DNA from: Toxorhynchites rutilus septentrionalis
Lineage: Eukaryota > Arthropoda > Insecta > Diptera > Culicidae
NCBI RefSeq assembly: GCF_029784135.1
Contig: NC_073745.1
Coordinates: forward strand, 161,957,335 to 162,021,334
Reading direction: 5' to 3'
DNA: 64,000 bases
Numbering within the stretch: the stretch's first letter is position 1; each line of letters begins with the position of its first letter. The notes beneath the pieces are model-generated. The model worked only from the letters and a program-made list of their open reading frames with translations, did no database searches and was not told where the DNA came from. The position numbers and the translations under genes were made by a program. Positions 30,816 through 41,254 of the stretch are shown piece after piece.

Positions 30816-31508
30816 TAGACTCAGCCTCACTAGGGTTATCGTTATTGTGTCATTGTGTCATGATTCGTAACATGTAACAACAAGCGAATGCCACTGGGGG
30901 AAATAACTTCTGCGAGATTATATTTGAACAAACAAAAGTGAATTATTCGGAAAAACGTTCGATCGGTAAACACTGCCTGGAATAACTCCCGTCCGTTAGA
31001 GCGAAAAGCATTAAGCTCAGCTACACCAGTGGGCGACGGATTACAGGGCCGACGTGAACGTGTTAATTTTCTTTTCTTTGGTAACAATTTCAGAAAAGAA
31101 AAAATGCTTGGATTCTGCTCAAACCAGCAATATTAATTTCATTCCTCAAAATTTCAGACTCATTTTATTATTTCACCTTTATGTCAGTCCGTTTCAATGA
31201 TGTGTTCAACCTATTTGACTTTGATATTTTTTCCGACACATTTTACAGACGACTGACTCGTAGATGATATTATTTTGTCTTCATGTTGTTCGACCAGTGT
31301 CGTTTAGTAGTGTGTTCATGTTGTCTAGTATTGTCGTTTAGTTTTAAGAAAATCATTATGACCAAGTGTGAGTCAGATGGTTTAAAAAATAAATGAAATA
31401 AATAAAATATTTAGGGGCCATCATTCAAGTGGTCCGAAAAATCGGCTTTTTGGCCAATATGTTGGATTTTTGATCATAATTAAAAAAAAAACACTCGTCT
31501 CCATAGAT
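30816..31508. other. Unassigned; one minus-strand frame
   Basis: An 81-codon minus-strand frame (30842-31087) is protein-like (VAELNAFRSNGRELFQAVF), but I do not recognise it and it has no supporting context. It may be repeat-derived. Confidence 0.25.
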
Positions 31509-32095
31509 TCAGTATATCGGGACTTTCATTATGGAGACGCATGGCTTTTATTGAATGGAAATACTTATCTTTAAAAAAAATAGAAGGGTGGTGTCAAAGA
31601 CACAACCGCAATGTTAACGTAAAACTACGAACTTTTTTTGTATTTAATTCAACTGTTTATCGCTTTCAATATAAGCTTAGGAAGGAATAAAATTTGATAA
31701 TTTATTCTTTTGTGGAATTTTTAATGGCCCTGATGCATTTTTTCATAACTTTATTGTAACCTTCAAAAACAAATTCTAGAATTTTCATATTGGGTCTCAG
31801 CCTCAGTATAAGCGTTGGCTGATCGCTGTCTAGAGTGAAAATTTAAAAAAAGTCACTGGGTCAAATTATTTATACCTCTCGCGTAAAGCAATGTGACATG
31901 CTTTTTATCGTTGTTTATTTTAAAGAGGCCTTAAACTTAAAAGTTCGCAATGTGACATAGTCGGAATCGACTCCATATCATTGTGATATGTCAAACTCAT
32001 ACAGCGATTGTAATGGAAGGAATAGTTGATAGTAGGAAGGGGTAAGTGATGTGATTATGTAAACGCGAACTATCGATCACTCAACAAAACGAAAA
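31509..32095 (+). repeat. 587-bp tandem duplication, unit 1
   Basis: Begins TCAGTATATCGGGACTTTC and ends with ACAAAACGAAAA. The next 587 bp repeat it with a constant offset and no difference that I can find by eye. It includes the GTGTCAAAGACACAACCGC motif. Part of it (GTTGGCTGATCGCTGTCTA) recurs, diverged, at 42350-42370, so the unit contains an older dispersed repeat. Confidence 0.92.
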
Positions 32096-32682
32096 TCAGT
32101 ATATCGGGACTTTCATTATGGAGACGCATGGCTTTTATTGAATGGAAATACTTATCTTTAAAAAAAATAGAAGGGTGGTGTCAAAGACACAACCGCAATG
32201 TTAACGTAAAACTACGAACTTTTTTTGTATTTAATTCAACTGTTTATCGCTTTCAATATAAGCTTAGGAAGGAATAAAATTTGATAATTTATTCTTTTGT
32301 GGAATTTTTAATGGCCCTGATGCATTTTTTCATAACTTTATTGTAACCTTCAAAAACAAATTCTAGAATTTTCATATTGGGTCTCAGCCTCAGTATAAGC
32401 GTTGGCTGATCGCTGTCTAGAGTGAAAATTTAAAAAAAGTCACTGGGTCAAATTATTTATACCTCTCGCGTAAAGCAATGTGACATGCTTTTTATCGTTG
32501 TTTATTTTAAAGAGGCCTTAAACTTAAAAGTTCGCAATGTGACATAGTCGGAATCGACTCCATATCATTGTGATATGTCAAACTCATACAGCGATTGTAA
32601 TGGAAGGAATAGTTGATAGTAGGAAGGGGTAAGTGATGTGATTATGTAAACGCGAACTATCGATCACTCAACAAAACGAAAA
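32096..32682 (+). repeat. 587-bp tandem duplication, unit 2
   Basis: Head-to-tail copy of 31509-32095 with no spacer. No coding content. The lack of divergence implies a very recent event or an assembly artefact. Confidence 0.92.
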
Positions 32683-32926
32683 TTCGAAAATCTCTCTTTT
32701 GGAAACCGAGAGAACTCCCTTAGAAACAATCGTCCCGGCGATATGTTCTGTTATGTATATCGCACGTACACTTTATAGAAATCAGCAATTGAACCGTATT
32801 AGGGAAACAATCGCCCAAAACGGCCAGCTTTGGTCAATAGAAGAAGGGTTGTGTTTTAACAGGACGATGTTAGACACACACACATTGATCGTGACTCGCC
32901 AAACCCTCGAGAAACTGAAAGGTTCT
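32683..32926 (+). other. Short open frame of unknown nature
   Basis: An open frame runs from about 32699 to 32989 (about 96 codons, no ATG at its start) with LETIVPAICSVMYIARTLYRN and LIVTRQTLEKLKG. No family recognised. Its last third lies in the 106-bp direct repeat. Confidence 0.2.
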
Positions 32927-33032
32927 TATGTCATCTTCTTGTCCGAGCCTGTTTGTGTTTATGTGCGAGAACTGAAAGAGAAAACTTAATTGGAACGAAA
33001 TCATTATGGAATTCGAGCTCGAACAGCTCGAT
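32927..33032 (+). repeat. 106-bp direct repeat, copy 1
   Basis: From TATGTCATCTTCTTGTCCG to GAACAGCTCGAT. Recurs at 35185-35290 with about six differences. Confidence 0.85.
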
Positions 33033-35064
33033 AAATTTGCATTAGTTTTCATCAGATTTTTACAAAGAACAATGGATGACACCTAGAAACTCATCATTTT
33101 TCATTTAATTAAGCATTCCTCGGTAGAGAAAGGTCATACAATCACCATCTTGGAATCAAATAAATGCTTAATTAAAATATTAATTGTAACTGCTGTTAAC
33201 TTGGTAAAGAAAATACTGTGTTAGTCTAGAAAAGCTTCGGAATTATTAGAAAGAAATCAATTTGTATTTCAACCCGATATTAATGTCCACTGCACATACA
33301 CACATGAGAATAAATATGTGTACGTGGAAAATTTTAAATTTTAAAACTGTTTCTCTATGTTTCTGTTGAGTGTATTTTTCTGCGAATGAATTTTGAAGAT
33401 TTGCATAGCAATCGAATCGAATATTGTGTAAGATATGTTTGATACTCTAATATAAAAATCCCTAAACCGTTTAAGGGTATATTGATGAGAATCGGATGCA
33501 CTAGCATTGCATCAATACATTTGGTCTGCACATTTTCGTGCTTCCCCACCCATAATGTCAACACGGGCAACCGATATAGTGGCAAGGCACAATTTTCATT
33601 TTCAAGCCAACTAGCAGTACCGAATGCACATCGTGTATAGCAAACAGGGCCCGGAATCTTCGAAGGTGAAGAATGAAGACCGACTCTACTCTTAGTCGCT
33701 TCGACTAGAACTGCTTCGGCAGTCGCCGTCAACAAAAAGTCACACGAGGGTTGTGTCCGGACACGACCGCATAGATGACATAAGATTCCGTTAGGCTATC
33801 TGTTGGTTTTGGGTATGTTGGAAAAATTACATCGTTAAAATCTTTGATAATGATTTGGTGGGTATTGTTTGTTCACTCCACCTGTGTTTACGAAGTGATG
33901 ATAACAGAAGAATGGTGAACAATCGTTGGATGGTGCGTATCAGATGAAAGACGCCGAAGTGGAACGAGATATGATGAAAATCGCCCCTAAACTAGATGCC
34001 CCCTGTGTTATGTACGAATGAAAAAAAAAACTCACCAATGTAATATAAGATAATTACAAATACCGAACACAATTATCTATTTTTCTCATCAGTAAAACCA
34101 TGTTACTTTAATATAGAGAAAACATATTTGAAATGGAAAATGTAATTTTCTTTTATAATTTTTACTTTCTGAGTGTTTATTTAACACAATGCAAATTTTA
34201 ATTGGACTAACAACACCTAATACTATATGTAGAGCATATGAGAAATCACTACCCTGCCCTCATATTTATTCACTTTTCCATTTTTCTCGCCGTATTAACT
34301 TTCCTTGGGTAAAAATGAACACAACAAAACAGACAGCTTAAACCAAATGTCCTTTTCGCGAGCGGGAACTCACCTTGGGTTTTATGTATAAAAATTGAAA
34401 TAAATCGTTTCATATATCAAGTCATTTTTAAAACAACTGCTACTATATACAATTTTACACTTACACTTGTGCTAAATTTTTCACAATACACGATCGGTCA
34501 TTGATATAAAATTTCACGAAGCAACCAACATTAAAGTTCCAAATTAAAATTTTATTTGCTAGAATTAATCATATCAATCACCTTACTTGCAATATAAAAA
34601 TGCCCCCAACTTGCATATATTTGCAATGCCGACAGCTTGGTTTAGATATCTCTGTTAGGGAACACATTTCGGTAGGAACAAAAGTTTCCCCTACTTCAAT
34701 GTATTTACAATGCCGATTTCCCCCAGGCAACTTAGTTTGATGTCTCTGTTAGGGAACCGCCGCATGTGTCGATTTTCAATTTGTACTCCAATATGTTCCC
34801 GAAAGACGTAATCCTACGTCAAAAATGACTTGACTAGAAAATGAATTGACTAGCGTTGACTAGCGAGGATGACTGGTGAACTAGTTCAGTCAGTGGTTAC
34901 ATTAACTGACGCGACTAATGAGTACAAATCTGCCTCTTCATTCAACTGACTTCAATCCACACCTACATTTCTTCCTGACACAAATTGTGTACCCGCGTAC
35001 GCAATCTTATTTACGTTCATGTAAAGAGGAACGAAAACTTGATTTCTGATGCACTTCAAATGAT
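33033..35064. other. AT-rich stretch with small repeats
   Basis: A 126-codon minus-strand frame (33355-33735) is protein-like but unidentified. GGGTTGTGTCCGGACACGACC at 33748 belongs to the recurring palindromic motif. Around 34600-34750 a unit ending TATCTCTGTTAGGGAAC / TGTCTCTGTTAGGGAAC occurs twice. GACGTAATCCTACGTC lies near 34805. No gene is supported. Confidence 0.4.
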
Positions 35065-35181
35065 GACTTCAAATTAGGGCCATAATTTGGGTCCCAAACT
35101 CGTTAGTGTTATCTCTACCAGATTACAAGACACGAACCCGGTTTTTAAATTTCAAAATTTGAATGAAAATTTTCACATCAT
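35065..35181 (+). repeat. 117-bp direct repeat, copy 1
   Basis: From GACTTCAAATTAGGGCC to TTCACATCAT. Recurs at 35774-35890 with about two differences (offset 709). Confidence 0.9.
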
Positions 35182-35184
35182 CAT

Positions 35185-35290
35185 TATGTCATCTTCTTGT
35201 CCGAGCCTGTTTGTGTTTATGTGCGGGAACTGAAAGAGAAAACTTAACTGGAACGAATTCATGATGGAATTCAAGCTCGAACAGCTCGAT
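35185..35290 (+). repeat. 106-bp direct repeat, copy 2
   Basis: Matches 32927-33032 and starts 3 bp after the 117-bp repeat ends, so the two repeats are joined here but separate elsewhere. Confidence 0.85.
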
Positions 35291-35557
35291 TTATGATGCA
35301 GAAAAGTAGTTACCCCATCAATGAACGGTTTATTGTCTACCCATCGTGAACTCAAACCAACGAACTTAGCCATTTATCAAGTATGCTATAAAGGTATTGG
35401 CGTTAGTATTGGTAAATAGCGAGCAAAATAGCGCACACACACTGCACGCTATTTTATCTGTGTGAGTAATTTTCGTGTACGATACAAAAAAATGAGCTCA
35501 CCTGTAGCGTATGTCAAAATACATAGAACTGAAACATCGATGCATGCATAATGATGC

Positions 35558-35560
<3 letters not shown>

Positions 35561-35595
<35 letters not shown>

Positions 35596-35611
35596 AAGAG
35601 AGAGAGAGAAG
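35561..35611 (+). repeat. (GA)n microsatellite
   Basis: About 50 bp of GA dinucleotides with one CAAA interruption. Confidence 0.95.
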
Positions 35612-35773
35612 TCCAGGTGTATGGCACGATTATCGCTATCTCACTCTACCTACCATCACCGCCTATCTCACTATCCTTCTGCTGTAAAAGTTCATCATCG
35701 ACATCACGATATGTCAGATGGGGGTAAATTGGTAATTCGAGATGACAGAAAGATAGTGTCGCCGTCTGGTGAC

Positions 35774-35890
35774 GACTTCAAATTAGGGCCATAATTTGGG
35801 TCCCAAACTCGTTAGTGTAATCTCTACCAGATTACAAGACACGAACCCGGTTTTTAAATATCAAAATTTGAATGAAAATTTTCACATCAT
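35774..35890 (+). repeat. 117-bp direct repeat, copy 2
   Basis: Near-identical to 35065-35181. Confidence 0.9.
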
Positions 35891-36005
35891 GTTATTTAAT
35901 TACTTGAAACGCGTATTTCTGACTTTCATTCAACCATATGGCTATACAATTCCAACATTGTTACTGAGGTTTTTAATTATAATATAAAGTTGTCTTCATA
36001 AACAA

Positions 36006-36170
36006 CTCCAAGGCAAAGCGTCGAAATCCTCAGAACTGAAATCCAAGATAAGGAATAAAAATAAACAATTGCTTAAAAATAATTCGAAATGAATTTCAAA
36101 TGAAAAATGTTTTAATTTTCACCACGCATTCAATTCAATAACGGTTATGTTTCGTTTATGTTTTTGTTTT
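36006..36170 (+). repeat. 165-bp direct repeat, copy 1
   Basis: From CTCCAAGGCAAAGCGTCG to TTTATGTTTTTGTTTT. Matches 40997-41161 with a single visible difference (CAATTCAATA versus CAATTAAATA). The two copies bracket 4.8 kb containing copia, L1-clade and pogo pieces. Confidence 0.92.
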
Positions 36171-36564
36171 ATGTTTTTGTCACCTGCAAACAAAAGTGTT
36201 TTTAGTTTAAATGGAATACTAATTGATATGGACAGGCTAATTTTCTTTCATAATTTTAATTTTTAAAACGTTCTGAACCTACTGCTATTCTACTGTACTG
36301 AAAATCAGCTATTCTTTGACACTCCCCTAAACTAGTAAACGAAGCTCAATGCCGTCAACGCGTATTGCTGTTTTGAAGAAAACAAATACTTTTGACGTTT
36401 GAGATGTAGGCACCGAAAACATGACGGGTGCCGTACAGCTGGGGAAGTCACTTCAAAATGCAATGAAGACAATTTGACTGGGAAGAATGAAATGGTATAG
36501 TCGAGTCGGTAGAGGGAGATAGCGACTAAACGCCCTACTGACTTTTTAGTCGTTTTGGAAGGAA
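36171..36564. other. Unassigned AT-rich DNA
   Basis: Nothing recognised. Confidence 0.4.
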
Positions 36565-36765
36565 GGAAGGTATTGTATTACAGAGACTTTAAACTTTTGC
36601 AGTTCATTCGTCTCTAGCCTTGAGAAAGGCCCTTTGAAAACTCTACTCTACTCTACTTCAGCGACACCACCTCCGCCCTCTTGCCCTGAGAAAGGCACTC
36701 GATCCCTCGCCGTCCAGCTCGTCCAGCAACGATGTTGTCCAGTCGGTGTCCATACAAAGAATGAC
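36565..36765 (-). repeat. Dispersed repeat family D, copy 2
   Basis: Inverted copy of 10896-11106, including the TAGAG run, the CTCTAGCCTTGAGAAAGGCC segment and GTCCAGCAACGATGTTGTCC. Fragments of the same family follow at 37025-37060 and 37185-37215. Confidence 0.8.
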
Positions 36766-37469
36766 GGTTTGGACGAGAATGATGTCGTTTTGGCGTGAAC
36801 AAGCCAAAAGTCATTACCAACTGAATACGGATATAGTCTGTCAGATAGTCAGTTGACTATCCTCAGTTAACTAAGACTATGCCGAGCCCAGATAGCAAAC
36901 GCATTTTTAATTTGTTCCACATTCTCAAGCCAAAAAACCAACAACTAGTCAACAGATCAGCAGTCATACATCGCTGGCGGTACTAGGCGTACATCAAATA
37001 TAGCTATTATATAAGATAAATTGCTGTACTTAGAGGCGAATGAACTGCAAAAGTTAAATCCTCTTAGAAACAATGAAGAAGAAATTGCTGTATGTGGAGG
37101 ATTCCGTAGCTATAACGGTTGAACGATCACATATGAAGCGAACGGCTGACGGTTCAATCAAAGGACTCTCCATTGATTGATCTTCTGATAGACCTTTCCC
37201 AAGGCTAGAGGCGAATTAACTTTGTAGTATAAAGCTTCTAGAATAGAGAAATTCTAATTGGCCTTTTGCATTGTACTTCTATGTCACAAAAAAGAAAAAA
37301 AGAAAAGTGATTACAGTGACATAAAGGAACAAATCGCGACATATGGCCAGCTTGTGTAGTGTTCCCGTGAAGACAAAGATTAATGAATCAACCATCTTCA
37401 GCAGCTTCTACAAAGCCACATAACCATCTCGACCCTTTTCAGGGCCACCAATTTTTTATTAATTCTGAA
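36766..37469. other. Unassigned with family D scraps
   Basis: AGAGGCGAATGAACTGCAAAAG (near 37026) and CCAAGGCTAGAGGCGAATTAAC (near 37200) are partial family D ends. No gene. Confidence 0.4.
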
Positions 37470-37638
37470 AGCCTAAGGTGATTCGATCGGACTGGGGATG
37501 TGGAGAATACACGACCCACAGTATCCGGAGATTCTACGTACATGAAGGTATGAAGACAGAATATACGGTTGGCTAAATGACAACATATAACAAAATATAT
37601 GACAACGATGCTGGAGTAGTTTATGTTCGTTTTTTGAA

Positions 37639-38560
37639 GTGGAGAAGGTCGAGTCACAAGCAGGAGATGAATGTCTGGAAGAACTAGATGACTCTGTGCA
37701 GTTTTTCGAGGCTGAAGACAAAGACGATCGTGGGCAGCAGAGTCTGGTAGAAGATACGACAGGATCCAAATTAGTGCGATATCAAATGGAAAGCCGCAAT
37801 AAAAGAAAAAATAGAGTAGCATCATGAAAACGACTGATTGTAATATATTTTCCCTCCTGTGGTCAAGCAATCATTCAACAATATATCTGCTAATTTACGT
37901 AGATCACATCGTCATTATTGCAAAGACAGAATCGGAGTACAATCATTTGGTGAAAGCATTACGAGCGCGGTCAAGATAATGGAGCTAGATGGATTACGTT
38001 TCTTTCTGGGAATTCAAGTGCGAATCAACGAAGGCAAGTTTTTCCTGAACCATGAGAATTACATAATGATAGTGCTATCACATTTCCAAATGACGAATGC
38101 GGAGGTATCCAAGATCCCAATCCAACTGACTTTAGTGAGGATAGTGTATCACTTCATGACAATGAGCAGTTCCAGAGTTTATATATCCATCAGTACAAGA
38201 CCTGATGTGACCATTACATTACCTCAATTCTTGGAAGACGTGTTTCGAAGCCTACTGAAGCCGATTGAAATGAAAGTAAAAGAGTTTTGCGTTACCCCAA
38301 GGGGACAATCGACCACGATCTACATTTGGAAGGCACAGAGCAATTTGAACTTGAAGCCTTTGCCGTTGCAGATTGGGCTGTTGAAGTCGGCAACCGGAAA
38401 TCGAATACCGGTTAGTTCTTCAAGCTGTGAGGTAGACTCATCAACTGAAAATGCAGAAATACAGATTGGAATTTCATCGCGTCAAGCACTGAAGCGGAAT
38501 ATATCACCCTTCCTGAAGGTCTCCAAGGACTACAGTGGATTCGTAGATTGATCAACGACC
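37639..38560 (+). pseudogene. copia pol remnant (RT and RNase H)
   Basis: An acidic linker (GDECLEELDDSVQFFEAED) precedes the RT. At about 37885 one frame reads YLLIYVDHIVIIAKTESEY: the catalytic YVDD box has become YVDH. DGLRFFLGIQV and FLNHENYIM (about 37985-38070) are typical copia RT. TRPDVTITLPQF comes at about 38200. In another frame LKGTIDHDLHLEGTEQFELEAFADADWAVEV and ASSTEAEYITLPEGLQGLQWI match the copia RNase H. Frames change several times and the first half of RT is deleted. Confidence 0.8.
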
Positions 38561-38716
38561 TTGGTGAATAACTGAAACGAATGAAAACAATCATAGTTGT
38601 ATTGCACTTTACATTGCTGATAGGAACACCCGCAAGTCGAGGTACGTTTCCGTAAAAGACCTTGTGGAGAACGGCATCCTAACCGAACAATACTGCCCAA
38701 CGGATATTATGCAAGC

Positions 38717-39752
38717 TGATGTTGGGGTTAGCAAAGACGGAACTTTAAACACTCAGTGGCTGCACACAGCTGAAGTGGTCAAAATTTTGGGTGTCACCTT
38801 CACAAACTCGATTCATTCAATGACAATGTTGAACTGGAATACGTTTTTGGGAAAATTTTCCCAACAAATGTGGCTGCAATCTCTGCGCACGCTGACGCTG
38901 CATCAAAAGGTGATCATGCTTAACACGTTTGGTACTTCTAAAATATGGTATCTTGCGTCCATCATACCACCTTGGGAGTACATACGGCGAAAATAACACA
39001 AACGATGGGATATTTTCTCTGGAGAGGCACAGTTGCTCGTGTCCCGATGATACAACTTACGCGCAGTAAGGAAAATGGAGGTCTGAAGCTCCAACTACCA
39101 GCGCTGAAGACTAAATCGCTTGCAATCAACCGTCATCTACAAGAAATCGAATCCCTTCCTTTTTATAATTCCCTTCTTTCCCAAACAAATCCTCGACCAC
39201 GAATCCCAATAGACCTTCCCGACCTAAAATTAATCCTTTCACATATATCCCAAATTCCCCACCAAATCCGACAAAACCCCACAGCTGATCAAATCCATCA
39301 GCATTTTGTGAATCAAACCGAAATACCAAGAGTGGAACGAAATAGCGAGACGAAATATTGCGTCGAGGCAGCTTAGTTCAGCACAGCGGACAAATCTATA
39401 CTTGCTCGTAAACGAGAAAACTGAGCATCGTAAATTGTTATTCGTGATGCGACGAGTAGACAACGAGATTTGTTTAAACTGCGACAACCGAACTGTAGAA
39501 ACACTCATTCACAAATTTTGCACTTGTGTTCGCGTTAGACCGGCTTGGACGGTATTTCAACAGAGGATCTCAGGCATCTTAGGTGGATGGAGGAGGCTCG
39601 AGGACTTGGCTAAACCTGCTTTAGCAGGAATGAACGAATCGTGTAAAGTGAGAATCTTAAAACTTTTTAGTAACTATATCTGCTTCGTTAATATATATAA
39701 CGGTAGAATTGATGTAACTGAATTAAATTTTCATTTAGATGTAGAAGCTTAA
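38717..39752 (+). pseudogene. L1-clade ORF2 C-terminal remnant
   Basis: The part after the RT catalytic core. VVKILGVTFTNS and LTLHQKVIMLNTFGTSKIWY come in one frame, GYFLWRGTVARVPMIQLTRS and GGLKLQLPALKTKSLAINRHL in the next, and CLNCDNRTVETLIHKFCTC at about 39475-39531 in a third. The thumb layout (LGV, a W.K...Q.W stretch, FLWRG, then GGLKL) and the C-terminal CxxC...H...C motif fit the L1 clade. At least two frameshifts (near 38980 and 39385). Endonuclease and RT core are lost by truncation. Confidence 0.75.
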
Positions 39753-39841
39753 CGAATTGATGAACAAACCAAAATGTTGTAAAATTAAATTTGACAAATA
39801 AAACTATTTAACTATTTTTACAAAAAAAAAAACAAAAAAAA
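38717..39841 (+). mobile_element. L1-clade LINE, 5'-truncated, nested in copia
   Basis: About 1.1 kb ending in an A-rich tail (about 39820-39841). ATTATGCAAGC at 38706-38716 and 39842-39852 is an 11-bp TSD built from copia coding sequence. Joining the copia halves across one TSD gives a continuous reading frame through the target (DIMQ followed by ADLLTKSLE). Confidence 0.88.
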
Positions 39842-39852
39842 ATTATGCAAGC

Positions 39853-39940
39853 AGACCTGTTAACCAAGTCTTTGGAAGCAATAAAGCTGAAGCAGTTACG
39901 AGAAGTTATTGGCATCAAATCGACCAATGTAGCGAAGGAG
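39853..39940 (+). pseudogene. copia pol C-terminus and polypurine tract
   Basis: ADLLTKSLEAIKLKQLREVI continues the copia RNase H tail after the LINE insertion. A purine-rich AGCGAAGGAG at 39931-39940, directly before the LTR, is the probable polypurine tract. Confidence 0.7.
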
Positions 39941-40088
39941 TGTTCAGGAGCAACATATTCGACAATATAGTAACATAACTGATCAACAGAGAATAAACGT
40001 AGCAGCAAAGGTGTGAGCCACTATGACCTTGTTGAGTAGTTCTCAATAAAGATATTTATTGTATATTGTTCAAACAATCCTTAATACA
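39941..40088 (+). repeat. copia 3' LTR (probable)
   Basis: Starts TGTTCAGGAGC right after the polypurine tract, contains AATAAA near 40046 and probably ends ..AATACA near 40088. The end is approximate because the 5' LTR is missing. Confidence 0.6.
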
Positions 40089-40500
40089 GACGTATTTCAA
40101 TTCGCTCTAGTTGCATAACTATGACAATATTTGGGTGTGACAGCTCAAACATATAAAAAAAGATACATTTCATGAAAGTGGCAAAAATTATGAGGTAAAA
40201 AGTTTGGCGATGTTTTGATCTAATTTTTGATAAAAATTTTCAGGCTTAGAGATGACGATTTACTTACCTAAAATAACTGGCAAACTCGAAACTACACTGA
40301 CAAAGAATCCTTCATTCTATGATGATAGTGCGTATTCGTTTTTGTGGGAAAAGTTCAAGAGCTTTTTTTAAAAATTCGATTAGTTCAAAAATTGCTTGTG
40401 GGCAAAGGTGCGCAGTGGCTGTGGGGTAAAAGCTCGCACTAGCGTTTTGCTCTGAAAAAAAATTATAAAATGTTTTCAACAAAATTTTCAACGGGACCCA
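40089..40500. other. Unassigned AT-rich DNA
   Basis: Nothing recognised. Confidence 0.4.
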
Positions 40501-40793
40501 CTAGAAGAAAACTGATTTGAAGAAATGCACTCCAGAAATGCTCGAATGGCCCGACAGAGGCTTTGGGAGGAAGTCTCGAAGTGTCGGATTGCGGCAGACG
40601 TCGGTATTTCTGAATCAACTTAAAAAAAAAGAAAAAGGCTCATATCAGAAAGGGATTTATGATTTGAATCTTCTTTTATTGACATTTCTACTTCTGCTGG
40701 AATGTGTCATCGGACACCTAGTCCGGTTCAGATAAGTATTTACGAGTCAGCAGTCTGAGGATCTGCAGGCCACTGGACAAAGTTTTCTATGGT

Positions 40794-40950
40794 ATGACTC
40801 TCAAAGATTTACGGCACATGGCGTTCGATTTTTCGGAAGCCAACAACCTCCAGCACGAATTCAACAAAGTTGCAAAACTAGCAGGAAGAGATTGGGCTCC
40901 TAGCTTCATGTGGAACCACCGTCTGTCTCTTCGAACCCCACAACAGCGCA
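40794..40950 (+). pseudogene. pogo/Tigger-type DNA-binding domain remnant
   Basis: One frame reads LRHMAFDFSEANNLQHEFN, then KVAKLAGRDWAPSFMWNHRLSLRTP. The spacing of AF, F(N), AGRDW, F and LSLR matches the CENP-B/Psq-type helix-turn-helix of pogo/Tigger/jerky transposases. The preceding 40520-40790 may hold a degraded first helix-turn-helix (RIAADVGISEST). The catalytic DDE domain is absent. The frame runs into a 16-bp tandem repeat. Confidence 0.7.
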
Positions 40951-40996
40951 ACGAAGCAACAGCGCAACGAAGCAACAGCGCAACGAAGCAACAGCG
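40943..40996 (+). repeat. 16-bp tandem repeat, three units
   Basis: ACAGCGCAACGAAGCA repeated three times and followed by a partial fourth, immediately before the 165-bp repeat. Confidence 0.95.
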
Positions 40997-41161
40997 CTCC
41001 AAGGCAAAGCGTCGAAATCCTCAGAACTGAAATCCAAGATAAGGAATAAAAATAAACAATTGCTTAAAAATAATTCGAAATGAATTTCAAATGAAAAATG
41101 TTTTAATTTTCACCACGCATTCAATTAAATAACGGTTATGTTTCGTTTATGTTTTTGTTTT
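40997..41161 (+). repeat. 165-bp direct repeat, copy 2
   Basis: Near-perfect match of 36006-36170. Confidence 0.92.
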
Positions 41162-41254
41162 CACAATAAACTTCAAATTAATATTGTTTTTTTTTCAACA
41201 ATGAGTTTCAAATAAATCAAATGAAGGTAACAATGTATTTATAAACTTGATCCA

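Larger units (their letters stand above)
37470..40088 (+). mobile_element. Ty1/copia retrotransposon, 3' part, split by a LINE
   Basis: Contains the end of the integrase-RT linker, RT, RNase H, the C-terminal tail and one LTR at 39941-40088. It is interrupted at 38717-39841 by an L1-clade insertion. The 5' LTR, gag, protease and most of integrase are absent, and the coding part has several frame breaks. Confidence 0.8.

Noticed and set aside
30842..31087. Minus-strand 81-codon gene
   Set aside because: Protein-like, but no motif, no partner exon and no context; could be repeat-derived.
31509..32682. Paired LTRs of a retrotransposon
   Set aside because: The two copies are directly adjacent with no internal region and do not start TG or end CA.
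33355..33735. Minus-strand 126-codon gene
   Set aside because: Open and protein-like, but I cannot assign any family. It lies next to a recurring palindromic motif, so it is more likely repeat DNA.
38664..38716. Start of the L1-clade ORF at 38664
   Set aside because: Sequence before 38717 is copia (continuing to the first TSD); the frame is open across the junction by chance.
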